Assembly: GCF_017876775.1 (NCBI RefSeq)
Contig: NZ_JAGIOP010000002.1
Span: 1,116,001-1,180,000, forward strand
DNA: 64,000 bases
Direction of reading: 5' to 3'
From: Mycolicibacterium lutetiense
GTDB lineage: Bacteria > Actinomycetota > Actinomycetes > Mycobacteriales > Mycobacteriaceae
Shown here piece by piece: positions 19,701-28,298 of this stretch (position 1 is the stretch's first letter; each line of letters begins with the position of its first letter). The translations under genes and the position numbers were made by a program. Below the pieces are notes generated by a model. The model was not told the DNA's origin, did no database searches, and worked only from the letters and a program-made list of their open reading frames with translations.

Positions 19701-21484
19701 CCGCCACCGAGCATGACGCGTCGGCCCCCTCGTCGGTGCCCGATCACACCGAGGCGATCACGCTCGGCCTGCACGACGCCTCACCGCAGCATCTCGTCGA
19801 CGCCATGGCCAACGATGTGGTGCTAGAACTAGGTTGGGGCCGACTCATTTTCGGGCAAACCTTCGCCGACCCCGAGCAACTTGCCGAGGTACTGCAGCAG
19901 GAAGGTCCGGGCCGCCGCGACATCTGCATCTACGCCCGCGAATCGCACGTGCTGGTGGCCCGCTCCCCCGCCGAGTTGTTCATCGACCCGAGCCACACCT
20001 ACCGGCTGCGGTTCACCGACGAATTGGACGACGCCGAACCGGTCGGGTTCTCCGTGCGCACGCTGCAGACACCGGCCGATGCCGACGCGATGAACCGTGT
20101 GTACGTCCGGTGCGGAATGGTCCCCGCCCCCGTCGACGTCATCTGGCACAACCACACCCTGACCCCGGCAGTGGTCTACCTCGTCGCGGTGCGCGACGAC
20201 GACGGCACGGTGGTGGGAACGGTCACCGGCGTCGATCACAAGCGGTTGTTCGCCGACCCCGAGGACGGGTCAAGCCTATGGAGCCTGGCGGTGGATCCCG
20301 CGGCAGGCCTGCCCGGAGTCGGTGACGCGCTGACCCGGACCCTGGCCGGGATCTTCCGCGAGCGAGGCCGGGCCTACCTGGACCTTTCGGTGGCCCATGA
20401 CAATTCCGCCGCGATCGCGCTGTACGAGAAGCTCGGTTTCCATCGGGTCCCGGTGCTCGCGGTCAAACGCAAGAACGCGATCAACGAGCCGTTGTTCACA
20501 CATCCGCCGGAGACGGTCGACGATCTGAATCCGTATGCCCGCATCATCGCCGACGAGGCGATGCGCCGCGGCATCCGGGTCGAAGTGCTCGACGCCGGCG
20601 CCGGTGAGATGAAGTTGTCGCACGGTGGACGCAGCATCATCACCCGAGAGTCGCTCTCGGAGTTCACCTCTGCGGTGGCCATGGCGCGCTGCGACGACAA
20701 ACGCCAGACCCGGCGGATCGTTTCCGACGCCGGCATCACGGTACCCAAGGGCCGGCTGGCCACCTTCGGCAACGAGGATCACGACTTCCTGTCCGAGGTC
20801 GGCGACGTGGTGGTAAAACCGACCCGCGGCGAGCAGGGCAAGGGCATCACCGTCGGGGTGGACGGCGATGAGGAGTTGGACGCGGCGCTACACCGGGCGC
20901 GCGAGCAGTACCCGGAGGTGCTGATCGAACAGCGCGCTGCCGGCGACGATCTTCGCCTGGTGGTGATCGACGGCAAGGTGGTGGCCGCAGCGATCCGCAA
21001 GCCCGCCGAGGTGATCGGCACCGGAAGGCACACGGTGCGCGAGCTCATCGAGACACAGTCCCGGCGTCGGGCCGCGGCCACCGGCGGGGAATCGCGCATC
21101 CCGATGGACGACGTCACCTTGGGAACAGTTGCCGACGCCGGCTGGTCGCTCGACGATGTGCTACCCGAGGGTGAACGCCTACGGGTCCGGCGGACGGCAA
21201 ATCTGCATCAGGGCGGGACAATTCACGACGTCACCGCCGAGGTGAACCCCGAGCTGTGCCGGGTGGCGGTGGCCGCGGCCGGCGCGATCGGCATCCCGGT
21301 GACCGGGATCGACCTGCTGGTACCCGATGTGACGGGCCGCGAGTATGTCTTCATCGAGGCCAACGAACGTCCCGGGCTGGCCAATCACGAGCCACAGCCC
21401 ACGGCGGCGGCCTTTGTGGATTTCCTGTTCCCGCAGCAGCCTGGTTTGCCACAAGCCTGGACGCCTTCGGAGGCGGCTGACTGA
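19697..21484 (+). CDS. ngg: N-acetylglutaminylglutamine synthetase (GNAT plus ATP-grasp)
   Basis: A 595-residue fusion: an N-terminal GNAT acetyltransferase (about residues 110-260; VDPAAGLPGVGDALT and DNSAAIALYEKLGF) and a C-terminal cyanophycin-synthetase-like ATP-grasp domain (about 300-585; VVKPTRGEQGKGITVGV near 372 and EANERPG near 553). It would acetylate glutamine and ligate a second glutamine to give N-acetylglutaminylglutamine, the precursor amidated by the upstream gene product. The start is the GTG at 19697 overlapping the asnO stop; the frame is open far upstream but only as a shadow of asnO. Tight coupling suggests a fixed enzyme ratio. It has the length expected for the family. 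Confidence 0.88.
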   Translation: MTATEHDASAPSSVPDHTEAITLGLHDASPQHLVDAMANDVVLELGWGRLIFGQTFADPEQLAEVLQQEGPGRRDICIYARESHVLVARSPAELFIDPSHTYRLRFTDELDDAEPVGFSVRTLQTPADADAMNRVYVRCGMVPAPVDVIWHNHTLTPAVVYLVAVRDDDGTVVGTVTGVDHKRLFADPEDGSSLWSLAVDPAAGLPGVGDALTRTLAGIFRERGRAYLDLSVAHDNSAAIALYEKLGFHRVPVLAVKRKNAINEPLFTHPPETVDDLNPYARIIADEAMRRGIRVEVLDAGAGEMKLSHGGRSIITRESLSEFTSAVAMARCDDKRQTRRIVSDAGITVPKGRLATFGNEDHDFLSEVGDVVVKPTRGEQGKGITVGVDGDEELDAALHRAREQYPEVLIEQRAAGDDLRLVVIDGKVVAAAIRKPAEVIGTGRHTVRELIETQSRRRAAATGGESRIPMDDVTLGTVADAGWSLDDVLPEGERLRVRRTANLHQGGTIHDVTAEVNPELCRVAVAAAGAIGIPVTGIDLLVPDVTGREYVFIEANERPGLANHEPQPTAAAFVDFLFPQQPGLPQAWTPSEAAD

Positions 21485-21525
21485 GCGCCCGCGCGAAGCC
21501 GGGCCGCCGCTTTTTCACAGTTGTT

Positions 21526-21574
21526 GTCACTCCAGCGTGACTCTCGAGGTCGGGCGTCACTCCAGCGTGACTCT
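21526..21574. repeat. Two copies of a 19-base intergenic repeat at 30-base pitch
   Basis: GTCACTCCAGCGTGACTCT occurs at 21526-21544 and again, identical, at 21556-21574. Each copy holds a GTCAC/GTGAC inverted repeat able to form a small stem. The repeats fill the space between the convergent ends of ngg and the hydrolase-like gene, so a bidirectional transcription-end or mobile small-repeat role is possible. Confidence 0.7.
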
Positions 21575-21583
21575 GGGCGCTCG

Positions 21584-22147
21584 TCACCAACTACTGGTGC
21601 GCATCACGATCTCGGCTGCCAACTGCGCGGTCGAGTCGCCGGCATTGCGTCGGCCCGGCATCTCCACCAACCGAAAGTCGCCGTAGACATAGCGCTGGCT
21701 GGCCTTGGCCACGGCGCGGGCCGCGGGAGTGCTCACCAGCACGGTGGTGTTCATCTCCACTGGAGGGCATTCGTCGTCGCGGATCACGCCCGTGGCGTCG
21801 GCGACGCGTGGGTGCCCGCGATCCACCACCACCAGGCCGATGAACTTGTCCAACCGGGTAGCAGCCAGCTCCCAGGCGAGTTCTCCCCCGAGCCGGTCAC
21901 CGACCAGCAGCGCCCATTTGATGTCGAGCGAATCGAGAATGCCGACCACGGACTTGGCAGTCAGTCGCGGATCAGGTCCGATGATCACTGTGCGCAGGGA
22001 CGCGGTGTGCAACCGTCGACATATTTGTTCGTAGGCGGCCGGACCATGGTGGCCGGCGCTCAGCACCACCACGGTGGAACCCGTGTCGGGTCCCGAGACG
22101 TCGACGGGTGTGGTGAATCCGTCGATCGTCGCGACGGTGGTAAGCAT
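21584..22147 (-). CDS. Alpha/beta-hydrolase-fold protein lacking the nucleophile
   Basis: A 187-residue protein with the layout of a small alpha/beta-hydrolase: an early strand STVVVLSAG with HH following, then the elbow position LVGDRLGG. Where an active enzyme has Ser in G-x-S-x-G, this has Arg85 (G83-D-R-L-G87). A C-terminal catalytic histidine is not evident either; the segment that should carry it reads MPGRRNAGDSTAQ. It may be a non-enzymatic scaffold or ligand-binding protein. It lies convergent to ngg and 63 bases downstream of a lipoprotein gene on its own strand. Function unknown. Confidence 0.7.
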   Translation of the reverse strand: MLTTVATIDGFTTPVDVSGPDTGSTVVVLSAGHHGPAAYEQICRRLHTASLRTVIIGPDPRLTAKSVVGILDSLDIKWALLVGDRLGGELAWELAATRLDKFIGLVVVDRGHPRVADATGVIRDDECPPVEMNTTVLVSTPAARAVAKASQRYVYGDFRLVEMPGRRNAGDSTAQLAAEIVMRTSSW

Positions 22148-22198
22148 TCGGACAAACTACCGTCCAGTAGCGACGTGCGGGCCGGAATCACCATTGTC

Positions 22199-22214
22199 CT
22201 GACGCCTGCGTCAG
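22199..22214. terminator. Short perfect dyad at the lipoprotein gene end
   Basis: Perfect 7-base arms CTGACGC/GCGTCAG with a two-base centre, overlapping the stop codon of the lipoprotein gene (22211-22213). It could be a compact terminator stem or a protein-binding site in front of the next gene (start 22147). Confidence 0.35.
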
Positions 22215-22885
22215 CGTGTGTCCAGACGCTGGGCCTGGGCGCCGAAAATGTCCAGAAATGTCTGCGGCAATGCACCTTTGGCGGTAACCGATGGATTCTG
22301 CGTCGGGAACGCGATGCCGAAAACCGCCCAGTTACCAACGTTTTCGAACGCGAAGAAGATGCTCTGCTCGCCACCACCCAGGCGCATGGTCTGTTGATAG
22401 GCCAGCGCCGATGCGCGCGGTGTGGCCAGCTTGGTGGTGGTCATCGGGATGCCCTGGTCCGACGGATCGAAGTAGGTCGAGAACTGCGCACAGCGCTGCG
22501 CGGTGGCCGCCAGGCGGTCCAGTGGCAACGGTGCGGTCATCACGGTCAGCACCACGCGCGCCCCGTCGTAGGCGACGATGTACTGCGCGGCGCTACCGGG
22601 ACCCCGCTCGGCGGATTCGGCGATCACCCGCGTCAGCCCGTCACTGCATCCGGCCGGAGTGGACAGCATCGGTGGCGGCCCGCCCGATCCACCCGGACCG
22701 GCACCGTCCTCGGTCAACCGGTCGAACTGCACGCCGGGCGGGAAGTCGGCGGCTGTCAGCAACACCTTCTCCAGGATGGCGCCCGGCCAGGTGGGCGTCC
22801 CGGCGACCACGGATGAGCAGCCGGACACCGTCACCAGGGCGGCCAGCCCGACCAAAACTGCCACCGACCGATGGCGCCGACTCAT
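22211..22885 (-). CDS. Mycobacterial lipoprotein, function unknown
   Basis: A 224-residue exported lipoprotein. The N-terminus has basic residues, a hydrophobic stretch VAVLVGLAALVTV and the lipobox VSGC with the lipidated Cys23. The mature part has one Cys pair candidate (in AGCSDG and QRCAQF), a Gly/Pro-rich loop GPGGSGGPPP and a beta-rich C-terminal half ending in TFLDIFGAQAQRLDTR. The layout resembles sensor-like extracytoplasmic domains of mycobacterial lipoproteins, but I cannot assign a family with certainty. It lies 9 bases after cobQ on the same strand, possibly co-transcribed. Confidence 0.75.
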   Translation of the reverse strand: MSRRHRSVAVLVGLAALVTVSGCSSVVAGTPTWPGAILEKVLLTAADFPPGVQFDRLTEDGAGPGGSGGPPPMLSTPAGCSDGLTRVIAESAERGPGSAAQYIVAYDGARVVLTVMTAPLPLDRLAATAQRCAQFSTYFDPSDQGIPMTTTKLATPRASALAYQQTMRLGGGEQSIFFAFENVGNWAVFGIAFPTQNPSVTAKGALPQTFLDIFGAQAQRLDTR

Positions 22886-22894
22886 CTGCCCAGG

Positions 22895-24400
22895 TTACCG
22901 GCGTGGGCCGACGAGCGCAGTGTTCATGGTGGGTCGCGGTGGGGGCCCATCCCGCACCAGGCCCATCACAGCGTCGATGTCGAGATGTGCGGCCAACAGG
23001 TCGGCCATGAGGTCCAACTGGGCGTCCCGCCGGCCCTGCACGTCGATGTCATCGGCAACCACGAACCCGTCGCGACCGGCTCCGGCGGCGATCTCGGTGA
23101 GCCAGGCACGGCGTACGTAGTCATTGTCGAGCAGGCCGTGCCAGTGAGTGCCGTAGACCATCCCGCAGCGCAGCCCGACGCCGAGCCAGTCATCGGCCGC
23201 CGTACGGGTCACCTGCCCATGATGAATCTCGTAGCCCCACAGGGGTTTTTCCCAGTGCCGCAGGGTCTTCTCTGGGGCGAATTCGATGTCGGCGTCGAGC
23301 AGACCAAGACCCTCGACGGAGATCGGTCCCGCCGCCCCGTGCTCAACGGCGTCATCGATGCGGCGACACAACATCTGGAACCCACCGCACACCCCGAGCA
23401 CAGGCCGTCCCTGGGCGGCGTGATCGAGAATGGCCGCGGCCAGACCGCGTTGACGCAGCCACGCCAGGTCGCTGACGGTGGCCTTGCTGCCCGGGATCAC
23501 CACGAGGTCGACGCCCGACAGGTCGGCGGCATCGGCCACCCAGCGCACCACCACGCCCGGTTCGCAGGCCAGGGCCTCGATGTCGGTCGAGTTGGAGATG
23601 CGCGGCAGCCTGACGGCGGCGACCGTGAGCGTCTGCGCCCCGCGAGGTGGTTGCGGTGTGCCCACCAGCCCGCCGGGCCGAACCGACACCGAATCCTCGG
23701 TGTCGAGCCAGATTCCGTCATCGAACGGGATCACGCCGTAGGTTGGGCGACCCGTCAGCTCGAGTAGCTGACGCAGTGCGGGCTCGAGGAGGGCCGGGTC
23801 GCCGCGGAACTTGTTGACGACGAATCCCGCGATGAGCGCCTGGTCCTCGGGGGCCAGCACGGCGACGGTGCCGTGCAGGTGGGCCAGCAGACCGCCGCGG
23901 TCGATATCGCCCACCACGATGACCGGCAGGTCTGCCGCGCGGGCCAGCCCCATGTTGGCCAGGTCGGTGGCGCGCAGGTTGATCTCGGCCGGTGACCCGG
24001 CCCCTTCACAGATCACCACGTCGAATTCGGATCTCAGCGAGGCCAATTCGTCGGCGACGACCGTGGCGAGCCGGTCCCGGTGGGTGAAGTAGTCGCCCGC
24101 GGCCACGGTTCCGGCCACCTGGCCGCGGACCACCAACTGCGAGGTGCGGTCCCCACCCGGCTTGAGCAGGATGGGATTGAATCGGGTGCTGGGCGCCAGC
24201 CCTGCGGCCCTGGCCTGCATGGCCTGAGCGCGGCCGATCTCGCCGCCGTCGACAGTCACGGCCGAGTTGTTCGACATGTTCTGCGCCTTGAACGGCGCCA
24301 CGGACACACCCGTGCGGGCCAGCAACCGGCACAGACCCGCCACGACCATCGACTTGCCGGCATCGGAGGTCGTGCCGGCGACCAGCAGTGCCCCGCTCAC
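22895..24400 (-). CDS. cobQ: Cobyric acid synthase CobQ
   Basis: Glutamine-dependent amidation of adenosylcobyrinic acid a,c-diamide at four side chains to give adenosylcobyric acid. The N-terminal synthetase domain reads [13 protein letters not shown] (P-loop), [10 protein letters not shown] and [13 protein letters not shown]; the glutaminase domain has the nucleophile motif VLGVCGGFQ and a C-terminal histidine in [12 protein letters not shown] set the start at GTG 24400 (501 residues), just after the mapB stop; an upstream TTG would add 17 residues with no similarity and overlap mapB. It complements cobB and cobO at the left edge of the window, though not in the same operon. Confidence 0.93.
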   Translation of the reverse strand: MSGALLVAGTTSDAGKSMVVAGLCRLLARTGVSVAPFKAQNMSNNSAVTVDGGEIGRAQAMQARAAGLAPSTRFNPILLKPGGDRTSQLVVRGQVAGTVAAGDYFTHRDRLATVVADELASLRSEFDVVICEGAGSPAEINLRATDLANMGLARAADLPVIVVGDIDRGGLLAHLHGTVAVLAPEDQALIAGFVVNKFRGDPALLEPALRQLLELTGRPTYGVIPFDDGIWLDTEDSVSVRPGGLVGTPQPPRGAQTLTVAAVRLPRISNSTDIEALACEPGVVVRWVADAADLSGVDLVVIPGSKATVSDLAWLRQRGLAAAILDHAAQGRPVLGVCGGFQMLCRRIDDAVEHGAAGPISVEGLGLLDADIEFAPEKTLRHWEKPLWGYEIHHGQVTRTAADDWLGVGLRCGMVYGTHWHGLLDNDYVRRAWLTEIAAGAGRDGFVVADDIDVQGRRDAQLDLMADLLAAHLDIDAVMGLVRDGPPPRPTMNTALVGPRR

Positions 24401-24410
24401 GGTGCGTTGT

Positions 24411-25268
24411 TCACGGCTGGGTGAGGATCTCGGCGCCGTCCTCGGTGACAACCAGGGTGTGCTCGAACTGTGCGGTCCACTTGCCGTCCTTGGTCACCAC
24501 GGTCCAGTCGTCGCCCCAGATCTCGTAGTCCAGCGACCCGAGGTTGATCATCGGTTCGATGGTGAAGGTCATGCCCGGTTCGAGCACGGTCTCGACGGCA
24601 GGCTGATCGTAGTGCAGCACCACCAGCCCGTTGTGGAACGTCGTGCCGATGCCGTGCCCGGTGAAGTCACGAACAACGTTGTAGCCGAACCTGTTTGCGT
24701 AGGCCTCGATCACCCGGCCGACAATCGAGAGGGCACGCCCGGGTTTGACCGCCTTGATGGCGCGCATGGTCGCTTCGTGGGTGCGCTCGACGAGCAGCCG
24801 ATGTTCCTCGGAGACATCACCGGCCAGAAAGGTGGCATTGGTGTCGCCGTGTACGCCGTCGATGTAGGCGGTTACGTCGATGTTGACGATGTCACCGTCC
24901 TCGATCACGGTCGAGTCCGGGATGCCGTGGCAGATCACCTCGTTCAGCGAGGTGCAACAGGATTTGGGAAATGCCTTGTAGCCCAGAGTCGAGGGATAGG
25001 CACCGTGATCGATCATGTACTCGTGGGCGATGCGGTCCAGCTCATCGGTGGTGACGCCGGGCGCCACGGCCTTGCCGGCCTCGGCCAGGGCAGCCGCCGC
25101 GATCCGTCCCGCGACGCGCATCTTCTCGATCACCTCGGGGGTCTGCACCCAGGGCTCGCTCCCCTCCTGCACGGTCGACTTCCACGCGTACTCCGGTCGC
25201 GGGATCGACTTGGGGACCGGCAGGGTCGGTGACTGGACGCCGGGGCGCAAGGCGGTACGAACTGGCAT
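24411..25268 (-). CDS. mapB: Methionine aminopeptidase, type I
   Basis: Removes the initiator methionine from nascent proteins, cytoplasmic, dimetal. It has 285 residues with an N-terminal extension carrying a proline-rich SH3-binding-like element ([17 protein letters not shown]), usual for the mycobacterial MapB/MetAP1c form. Metal ligands can be recognised in [22 protein letters not shown] (two Asp), GHGIGTTFH (His), FTIEPMI (Glu) and QFEHTLVV (Glu). It precedes cobQ by 10 bases on the same strand and is divergent from the thioesterase-like gene at 25385. Confidence 0.95.
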   Translation of the reverse strand: MPVRTALRPGVQSPTLPVPKSIPRPEYAWKSTVQEGSEPWVQTPEVIEKMRVAGRIAAAALAEAGKAVAPGVTTDELDRIAHEYMIDHGAYPSTLGYKAFPKSCCTSLNEVICHGIPDSTVIEDGDIVNIDVTAYIDGVHGDTNATFLAGDVSEEHRLLVERTHEATMRAIKAVKPGRALSIVGRVIEAYANRFGYNVVRDFTGHGIGTTFHNGLVVLHYDQPAVETVLEPGMTFTIEPMINLGSLDYEIWGDDWTVVTKDGKWTAQFEHTLVVTEDGAEILTQP

Positions 25269-25384
25269 GCGGACAGCTTAATCGTCAGCCCATCGGCGAT
25301 GCCTGCCGCGGTGACACCGCAGGAGAGCACCCCTCTCGGCAACCGGTAATGGTGTTACCGTACGAGGATGATTGAGGCCCGGCG

Positions 25385-25765
25385 ATGACCGAAACCGCTC
25401 ATGTGCTGCAACTACTGGACTACCGCGAGGTGGAGTCGACCACCGACCGGCTGGTGCTGGAGATGGACAACCGGCCCGATCTCGCCAATGTCCGCGGCGC
25501 CCTGCAAGGCGGGCTGGTGGCCACCCTGATCGACATCGCGGCGGGCATGCTGGCCGGCAATGCCAGCGGTGTGGGCTATGACGTGACGACCGCCGACCTC
25601 AACATCCACTTCCTGGCCCCGATCATGGGCACCGCCCGCGCGGAGGCCAAGGTGGTGCGGGCCGGTAAACGGCTCATCGTGACATCTGTCGATGTCACCG
25701 ACGTCGACCGCGACCGGCTCGCGGCCCGGGCGACGCTGACGTTCGCGGTGCTTGAGCCGCGTTGA
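25385..25765 (+). CDS. PaaI-type hotdog-fold thioesterase
   Basis: A 126-residue single hotdog domain: NVRGALQGGLVATLIDIAAG in the first half, YDVTTADLNIHFLAPIMG in the second, and the C-terminal strand AARATLTFAVLEP. The usual HGG at the start of the long helix is QGG here, so the positioning histidine is replaced by glutamine, while the acidic residue at the helix end (LID) is kept. Likely an acyl-CoA thioesterase or a non-catalytic acyl-CoA binder. It is divergent from mapB and ends 13 bases before the convergent DUF1707 gene. Confidence 0.8.
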   Translation: MTETAHVLQLLDYREVESTTDRLVLEMDNRPDLANVRGALQGGLVATLIDIAAGMLAGNASGVGYDVTTADLNIHFLAPIMGTARAEAKVVRAGKRLIVTSVDVTDVDRDRLAARATLTFAVLEPR

Positions 25766-25778
25766 GGAGCGCTGCAGA

Positions 25779-26366
25779 TCAGGACCGGCGCAGCGTCAGC
25801 TTCCAGTTCCGGCGCGGCCCACGGATATCTACCGAACCGCACACCACCTTGCCGGTGAGGACGATGTGCGGGGTGCCGTCGGCGGGCGCGTCGCGGCGGT
25901 GATCGTCGGCGCTGCCCACGATCACCTCGACATCGTCGATCGAGGCGCTGGCGCCCTCGGGCAGCCTGATCTCCAGGGACCCGAATTTCATGTCCAGCTC
26001 GATGACCACCATCGGACCGGCAAACCGGGCCCGGGTCAGGTCCAGCTCGACCGAACCCATCCGACGCACCAATGCCAGCCGGGTCGGAACCGTCCATTCA
26101 CCCTGGCGTTTCAGCGAACCGAGCACACCCCGCAACTCGACACGGTCGGCGGCGGTGGTGACGATCGCCCCTGGCCCGGGCAGGTCCCCCACCAATGCAT
26201 CAAGGTCTGAATGCAGCCGGGCCAGCGACACCATTGCCGAACGCTCCTCGAACTCGGCGATATCAATCAGGCCGAGCGCAACCGCATTGTGCAACCTGCG
26301 CATGGTCCCGTTGCGGTCGGCATCGGAGACCCGCAGCTCCACGGATTGTTCATTGATCCCTGTCAT
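25779..26366 (-). CDS. DUF1707 / LiaF-like C-terminal domain protein
   Basis: A 195-residue protein with the N-terminal DUF1707 motif, ELRVSDADRNGTMRRL-type (about residues 9-24), continuing LGLIDIAEFEERSAM, and a C-terminal domain of short beta-strands with GSVELDLTRARF and FGSLEIRLPEGA, as in cell-wall-active-antibiotic response (LiaF) proteins. No transmembrane helix is evident. Such proteins are common in mycobacteria and may take part in envelope-stress control. The start is ATG 26366, chosen because it begins just before the conserved DUF1707 segment. It is 23 bases downstream of the penicillin-binding lipoprotein, so a shared transcript is likely. Confidence 0.82.
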   Translation of the reverse strand: MTGINEQSVELRVSDADRNGTMRRLHNAVALGLIDIAEFEERSAMVSLARLHSDLDALVGDLPGPGAIVTTAADRVELRGVLGSLKRQGEWTVPTRLALVRRMGSVELDLTRARFAGPMVVIELDMKFGSLEIRLPEGASASIDDVEVIVGSADDHRRDAPADGTPHIVLTGKVVCGSVDIRGPRRNWKLTLRRS

Positions 26367-26389
26367 GGCAGGTTCAACGGTACCGCCGT

Positions 26390-28213
26390 TCAGGCCAGGT
26401 AGGCCGGGGGTAGGCCGTCGAACATGGTCTTGCACATCCGCACCGCGTACTCCGAACTGCCGCCGCCCACGATCAGCGCCGCAAATGCCATGTCACCGCG
26501 GTAACCGGCGAACCAGGAGTGCGAGCCTCCGATGAACTCGGCCTCACCGGTCTTCCCGCGCACGTCGCCGAGCCCGTTGAGATCCTTGGCCGTGCCGTTG
26601 GTCACCACCAGCCGCATCATCGGGCGCAGTCCGTCCACCATCTTGGGGGTGATCGGGGCGCCCGCACCGTCGACCATGGTCTGGCGCCCCTCGATGAGTC
26701 GAGGCACCGGCGTCCGGCCCGCCGCGACTGTCGCGGCCGCCAGCGCCATTCCGAACGGGCTCACCAGCACCTTGCCCTGACCGAAACCGTCCTCGGTGCG
26801 CTCGGCCAGGTCCACCGTCGGGGGGACCGAGCCGGTCAGCGTGGTGATGCCGTCCACCTGGTAATCGGTGCCGATGCCGTAGCGTGCGGCAGCCTGGGTA
26901 AGGCCGCGCGGGGGCATCCGGCTGGCTAGCTCACCGAACGTGGTGTTGCACGAGTTGGCGAACGCTCGCGACATCGGCACCGCGCCCAGGTCGAATGCGT
27001 CGTAGTTGGTGACCGTCCGGTGCCCGATGTCCAGGGTGCCCGGGCAACCCAAAAGAGTGTTGGGCGTTGCCATGTCGCGCTCGATGGCCGCCCCGGCGGT
27101 GACCATCTTGAAGGTCGATCCGGGCGGGAACTGCCCCATGGTTGCGAGCGGTCCGACGGCGTCGGCGGCCGCGTTCTGAGCGACCGCCAGGATCTCGCCG
27201 GTGGACGGTTTGAGTGCGACGATCATCGCCTGCTTGCCCGTGGTGTTGACCGCGTTCTGTGCGGCGTCCTGCACGGCGCGGTCCAAGCTGATGGTGATCG
27301 ACGGTGCCGGATCGCCTGCTACCTCGTTGAGTACTTCGACGTCGACACCGTTCTGGTTGACGCTGACGACCCGCCAGCCCGGCTGCCCGTCGAGCTGGTC
27401 GGCCACTGATTTCTTGACCTCGTTGACGATCGCGGGGGCGAAAGTTTCGTCGGTGGGCAGTATTTCGGGCTGTGGGGTGATGACGACGCCGGGCAGCCGG
27501 CCGATGGCGGGCGCGATCCGGTCGTTGTCGGCTTGGCGCAACGTGATCAGGCTCATCGGCTGCGCCGATGAGCTGGCCTGCTCGGCAAGTCGCTGGGGGT
27601 CACCCAGGGCAGGGTCGAAGCCGCGCAGTGCGTCGGCGACCGCCCGGGCCGTCGGCATCAGCGCGGAACCGGCTGCCCTGGCATCCAGCCCGTAGGCATA
27701 GATGTAGCCGGGCACCAGCACATCGGTACCGCCACGCTCGTTGACCGATGCACGTCGCGGTGCGTCGGCCCGCAACGCGAATGTCTGGTGTTCGCCCAGT
27801 TTCGGGTGCAGCCCGGTCGCACTCCAGCGCACTTCCCAGCGGCCCTCCTCGCGGATCAGGTTGAGCTGCCCGTCGTAGGTCCAGGTGCGGTTCTTCGGCA
27901 GGTGCCAGGTGTAGCGGTAGGCGACGCTGCCGGTGTCGCCGGTGTACTTCGAACCCAGGATTTGCGCGTCCAGCCCCGTGGCCTGCACACCGTTCCACGC
28001 TTCGCTGAGGGCGGTCTTGGCATCGTCGGGCCGGTCGGCCAGCTCCGCGGCGGCGGCGGTGTCACCGGTGGCCAGTGCCGCGAAGAACTGTTCGGCGGCG
28101 GACTCGGGACCGTCGGGCCGCGGGGTGCAGGCGCTGAGCGCCGTGGCCCCGAGGACCGCGGTGACCATCAACAAGCCTGCGGTCCGTGTGACTGATGATG
28201 TTTGAGTTGCCAT
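26390..28213 (-). CDS. Penicillin-binding lipoprotein (class B transpeptidase)
   Basis: A 607-residue cell-wall D,D-transpeptidase anchored as a lipoprotein: lipobox LSAC with Cys29. After it comes an NTF2-like MecA N-terminal domain (about residues 36-150; ESAAEQFFAALATGDTAAAA), a dimerisation region and the transpeptidase domain with STFK (nucleophile Ser366), SCN in FANSCNTTF, and KTGEAEF. It corresponds to Rv2864c of M. tuberculosis (PBP-lipo). It cross-links peptidoglycan at the outer face of the membrane, possibly at the septum. It is followed by the DUF1707 gene. Confidence 0.94.
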   Translation of the reverse strand: MATQTSSVTRTAGLLMVTAVLGATALSACTPRPDGPESAAEQFFAALATGDTAAAAELADRPDDAKTALSEAWNGVQATGLDAQILGSKYTGDTGSVAYRYTWHLPKNRTWTYDGQLNLIREEGRWEVRWSATGLHPKLGEHQTFALRADAPRRASVNERGGTDVLVPGYIYAYGLDARAAGSALMPTARAVADALRGFDPALGDPQRLAEQASSSAQPMSLITLRQADNDRIAPAIGRLPGVVITPQPEILPTDETFAPAIVNEVKKSVADQLDGQPGWRVVSVNQNGVDVEVLNEVAGDPAPSITISLDRAVQDAAQNAVNTTGKQAMIVALKPSTGEILAVAQNAAADAVGPLATMGQFPPGSTFKMVTAGAAIERDMATPNTLLGCPGTLDIGHRTVTNYDAFDLGAVPMSRAFANSCNTTFGELASRMPPRGLTQAAARYGIGTDYQVDGITTLTGSVPPTVDLAERTEDGFGQGKVLVSPFGMALAAATVAAGRTPVPRLIEGRQTMVDGAGAPITPKMVDGLRPMMRLVVTNGTAKDLNGLGDVRGKTGEAEFIGGSHSWFAGYRGDMAFAALIVGGGSSEYAVRMCKTMFDGLPPAYLA

Positions 28214-28298
28214 TGAGGCTGATGTTAGAAACGTGGACGCCGGTTTCGTCGGAGGCGCACCGATACCGAACCGAGACTGTGGTGAGACCGACCGGTTG

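Noticed and set aside
21526..21574. CRISPR array
   Set aside because: Only two repeats with an 11-base gap and no cas genes; treated as a small intergenic repeat.
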